From the NCBI GenBank assembly GCA_021794175.1, contig JAJYRI010000007.1:1-59693 (forward strand): a stretch of DNA of 59,693 bases. The letters run 5' to 3'. Shown piece after piece: positions 57,764-59,693 of the stretch; position 1 is the first letter of the stretch, and every line of letters starts with the position of its first letter. The DNA comes from a bacterium. GTDB taxonomy: Bacteria > Vulcanimicrobiota > Vulcanimicrobiia > Vulcanimicrobiales > Vulcanimicrobiaceae. The position numbers and the translations under genes are program-made. The notes beneath the pieces were generated by a model. It did no database searches. It was not told the origin of the DNA and saw only the letters and a program-made list of their open reading frames with translations.

Positions 57764-59104
57764 TTAAGGCGTCGCGAGCCGTGCGGAGAACTCGTCCAGA
57801 GCGCGAAGCGCCCGCTCCGCCAGCAGCGCGCGGCGCGCCTTCTTCTCGCGAATCGTCGTCGGCAGCGGCGGCACCATCGACCAGGTGACGTTCGCCGGTT
57901 GGAAATCGTGCGAGACATCGTTTTGCAAATGCGCGACGACCGCACCGAGCGCGCACTCCGGCGGAACCGTCAACGGCGTCCAGCCGAGCATCTCGCGGGC
58001 GGCGTGGATGCCGGTCATCGCTCCGCAGGCGGCCGCTTCGACGTAGCCCTCCGCACCCGTAATTTGTCCGGCGAACCAGAGGGGGCATTCGCCGCGCAAA
58101 CGGAGGCGCTCGTCTAAAAGTCGCGGCGAATCGATGAACGTATTGCGGTGCATCACCCCGAGGCGCAACCATTCGGCGTTCGCAAGGCCCGGTAATCGCC
58201 CGAACGCTTCGCGCTGTGCCGGCCACGTGAGCCGCGTTTGAAAGCCGACGAGATTGAACGCACTCCCGTCGCGATTCTCTTTTCGCAATTGCACGACGGC
58301 ATGGGGCGTCTCGCCGGTGACCGGGTGGCGCAAGCCGACCGGCTTCAACGGCCCGAAACGCAGCACGTCGTCTCCGCGGTCGGCCATCTCTTCGATCGGG
58401 AGGCAACCCTCGAAAAAGCGTCCGTCGCTCTCGAAGGCCTTTGCTTCGTGGCGCGGCAGCGTGCGCAGATCGCGCAATAACTGTGCGTATGCATCGCGAT
58501 CGAGCGGAATGTTGAGGTAATCGTCGCCGTCGCCCTTTTCGTAGCGCGACTTTCGGTACATCACCGATTCATCGATGGAATCGGCGGCGAGAATCGGTGA
58601 AGCGGCATCGAAGTAATGCAGCCGCGTCGGCGCCGCGCCGGCGGCGACATTCGCCGCGAGAAGGCGATCGATCGCGCCGAGCAGCGCATCGCCGGGCAGC
58701 GGCCCGCAGGCGAGAATCGTCGGGCGCGGGTCGTCGAGATCGAGAATCTCTTCGCGATGCAGGGCAATGCGGGGGTGATCGGCGATGCGCCCTTCGACGA
58801 GCTCCGCGAAGCGCTCGCGATCGACGGCGAGCGCGCCGCCTGCGGGAACCGCGGCTTCGCGCGCGCTGGTGACGATCAGCGAATCGAGCCGCGCGAGCTC
58901 CTCTTTCAGCAGCCCAACGGCATTTTCCAGAGCGGCACCGCGCATCGAATTGCTGCAGACCAATTCGGCGAGCCGGTCGCCGGTGTGCGCCGGGCCGCGC
59001 CGATGCGGGCGCATCTCATAGAGATCGACCTCGACGCCGAGACGGGCGGCTTGCCAGGCCGCTTCGCAGCCGGCGAGCCCGCCGCCGATGACCCGTAAAC
59101 GCAC
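57764..59104 (-). CDS. trmFO: tRNA (uracil-54-C5) methyltransferase TrmFO, folate-dependent
   Basis: 446 residues from GTG 59104. FAD enzyme that makes T54 using methylene-tetrahydrofolate. Nucleotide-binding start RVIGGGLAGCEAAWQAA, then LVCSNSMRG with the flavin Cys region, and the family segments SRYEKGDGDDYLNIP and GQITGAEGYVEAAACG. The frame extends upstream into topA, but the ATG-type starts there are shadows. It starts 8 bases after the topA stop. Confidence 0.95.
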   Translation of the reverse strand: MRLRVIGGGLAGCEAAWQAARLGVEVDLYEMRPHRRGPAHTGDRLAELVCSNSMRGAALENAVGLLKEELARLDSLIVTSAREAAVPAGGALAVDRERFAELVEGRIADHPRIALHREEILDLDDPRPTILACGPLPGDALLGAIDRLLAANVAAGAAPTRLHYFDAASPILAADSIDESVMYRKSRYEKGDGDDYLNIPLDRDAYAQLLRDLRTLPRHEAKAFESDGRFFEGCLPIEEMADRGDDVLRFGPLKPVGLRHPVTGETPHAVVQLRKENRDGSAFNLVGFQTRLTWPAQREAFGRLPGLANAEWLRLGVMHRNTFIDSPRLLDERLRLRGECPLWFAGQITGAEGYVEAAACGAMTGIHAAREMLGWTPLTVPPECALGAVVAHLQNDVSHDFQPANVTWSMVPPLPTTIREKKARRALLAERALRALDEFSARLATP

Positions 59105-59112
59105 CGCGGGGC

Positions 59113-59693
59113 TCAGGCCTGCACGAGTTCGCGCTCTTCGCCGGAGTTCGAACCAGGCAGCGGCAACGACGAGACATCGTGCTCGGCATCGGCCGAGCAC
59201 TGCAAGCGCCCGACGCCGCGTTTGCTCTTCACCACGACGTGCGCGCCGCAGACCGGACAGGGCTGCGGAATAACGCGATCCCACGATACGAAATCGCAGG
59301 CCGGGTAATTGGCGCATCCGAAAAATGTGCGCCCGCGTTTGCTGCGCCGCTCGAGGATATCGCCGCCGTCCTTGGGGCAGAGCGCGCCGGTCTTCTTGAG
59401 AATCGGCTTGGTCGTCTTACATTCGGGGTAGCCGGAGCACGAGATAAAACGTCCGAAGCGTCCGGTCTTTATCACCATCGGCTTGCCGCAGTTCGGGCAG
59501 ATTTCATCGGTCGGTTCATCGCGAACCTCGAGCCGCGGCAACTTCTTCTCCGCTTCCTCGAGCCGCAGCGCGAACGGCGTATAGAAGTGGCGTAGCACCG
59601 CAACCCAGTCGGCATTGCCCTCGGCGACTTTATCGAGATCGCCCTCCATCTGCGCGGTGAAGCGCAGATCGACGATATCGGGGAAATGCTCGG
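59113..59693 (-). CDS. topA: DNA topoisomerase I, C-terminal part (5' cut by window edge)
   Basis: Only the last 193 residues are in the window; the frame is open at the right edge. The end of the core is seen as FPDIVDLRFTAQMEGDLDKV and FYTPF. Three C-terminal zinc ribbons follow: CPNCGKPM with CSGYPEC, CPKDGG with CANYPAC, and CPVCGA with C...H (the last incomplete as a Cys4 set). These bind single-stranded DNA. Together with trmFO, hslV and hslU it forms the cluster known from Firmicutes, where xerC lies between trmFO and hslV; xerC is missing here. Confidence 0.93.
   Translation of the reverse strand, partial: EHFPDIVDLRFTAQMEGDLDKVAEGNADWVAVLRHFYTPFALRLEEAEKKLPRLEVRDEPTDEICPNCGKPMVIKTGRFGRFISCSGYPECKTTKPILKKTGALCPKDGGDILERRSKRGRTFFGCANYPACDFVSWDRVIPQPCPVCGAHVVVKSKRGVGRLQCSADAEHDVSSLPLPGSNSGEERELVQA

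Noticed and set aside
1-59693. CRISPR arrays, insertion sequences, integrases, rRNA genes
   Set aside because: No regularly spaced repeats, transposase or integrase motifs, or rRNA sequence were seen on either strand.

Overview
The window is a dense, high-GC bacterial chromosome segment. It holds about 60 protein genes, one tRNA and no mobile element, CRISPR array or rRNA. Diderm signs (a beta-barrel/cytochrome c protein, a TonB-like protein, flagellar genes of the usual type) are mixed with Terrabacteria-like signs: a Gram-positive/actinobacterial type LexA box, a FhaA-FHA-SEDS cluster, DnaE2-ImuB-ImuA, and a TopA-TrmFO-HslV-HslU cluster. GTG and TTG starts are frequent, and several promoters sit directly against start codons. 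This mix fits Candidatus Eremiobacterota (WPS-2)/Vulcanimicrobiota or a close relative. That placement is inference, not proof.

Layout. 1-3.5 kb: the end of a beta-barrel/cytochrome protein, a PDZ protein, a small unknown protein, DoxX and tRNA-Pro(GGG). 3.5-5.4 kb: HU with a histone-H1-like tail, then AroQ facing Hsp33. 5.4-14.2 kb: one minus-strand run (small membrane protein, RlmD-like methyltransferase, GatC, GatA, GatB, MutS2, TyrRS, zinc ribbon), several genes overlapping stop-to-start. 14.2-15.8 kb: a TonB-like protein facing a three-BON protein. 15.8-20.9 kb: the SOS mutagenesis operon imuA-imuB-dnaE2, with a perfect LexA palindrome inside its promoter. 20.9-23.8 kb: a membrane protein, an LCP-family protein and a lower-GC secreted protein.

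23.8-43.2 kb is a flagellar and chemotaxis region read on the minus strand in the order fliK, flgD, flagellar operon protein, flgE, flbD, motA, motB, fliM, fliY, fliO, fliP, fliQ, fliR, flhB, flhA, PilZ protein, cheY, cheC, cheA, cheW. It is interrupted only by a plus-strand Vgb-like lipoprotein next to inverted repeats. Just upstream of fliK lies a short DAHP synthase gene (aroF) whose leader encodes a peptide with three consecutive Trp codons, followed by an intrinsic terminator. This looks like a Trp-sensing attenuator.

44.3-48.5 kb: a serine hydrolase and two small secreted proteins that share one C-terminal domain, a TPR/ATP-grasp protein and a lipoprotein cytochrome c. 48.5-54.8 kb: a minus-strand run of lipoprotein, def, fmt, rsmB, fhaA-like, FHA, SEDS (RodA/FtsW), YibQ-like deacetylase and cytochrome c. 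55-59.7 kb: a secreted protein facing hslU-hslV-trmFO-topA (topA cut by the window edge).

The most interesting items are the aroF Trp leader/attenuator, a probable ATA start codon for fliK behind a strong Shine-Dalgarno, a recurring leaderless promoter layout, the LexA operator shared by imuA and a divergent gene, and the family of domains shared by the serine hydrolase and its two secreted neighbours.
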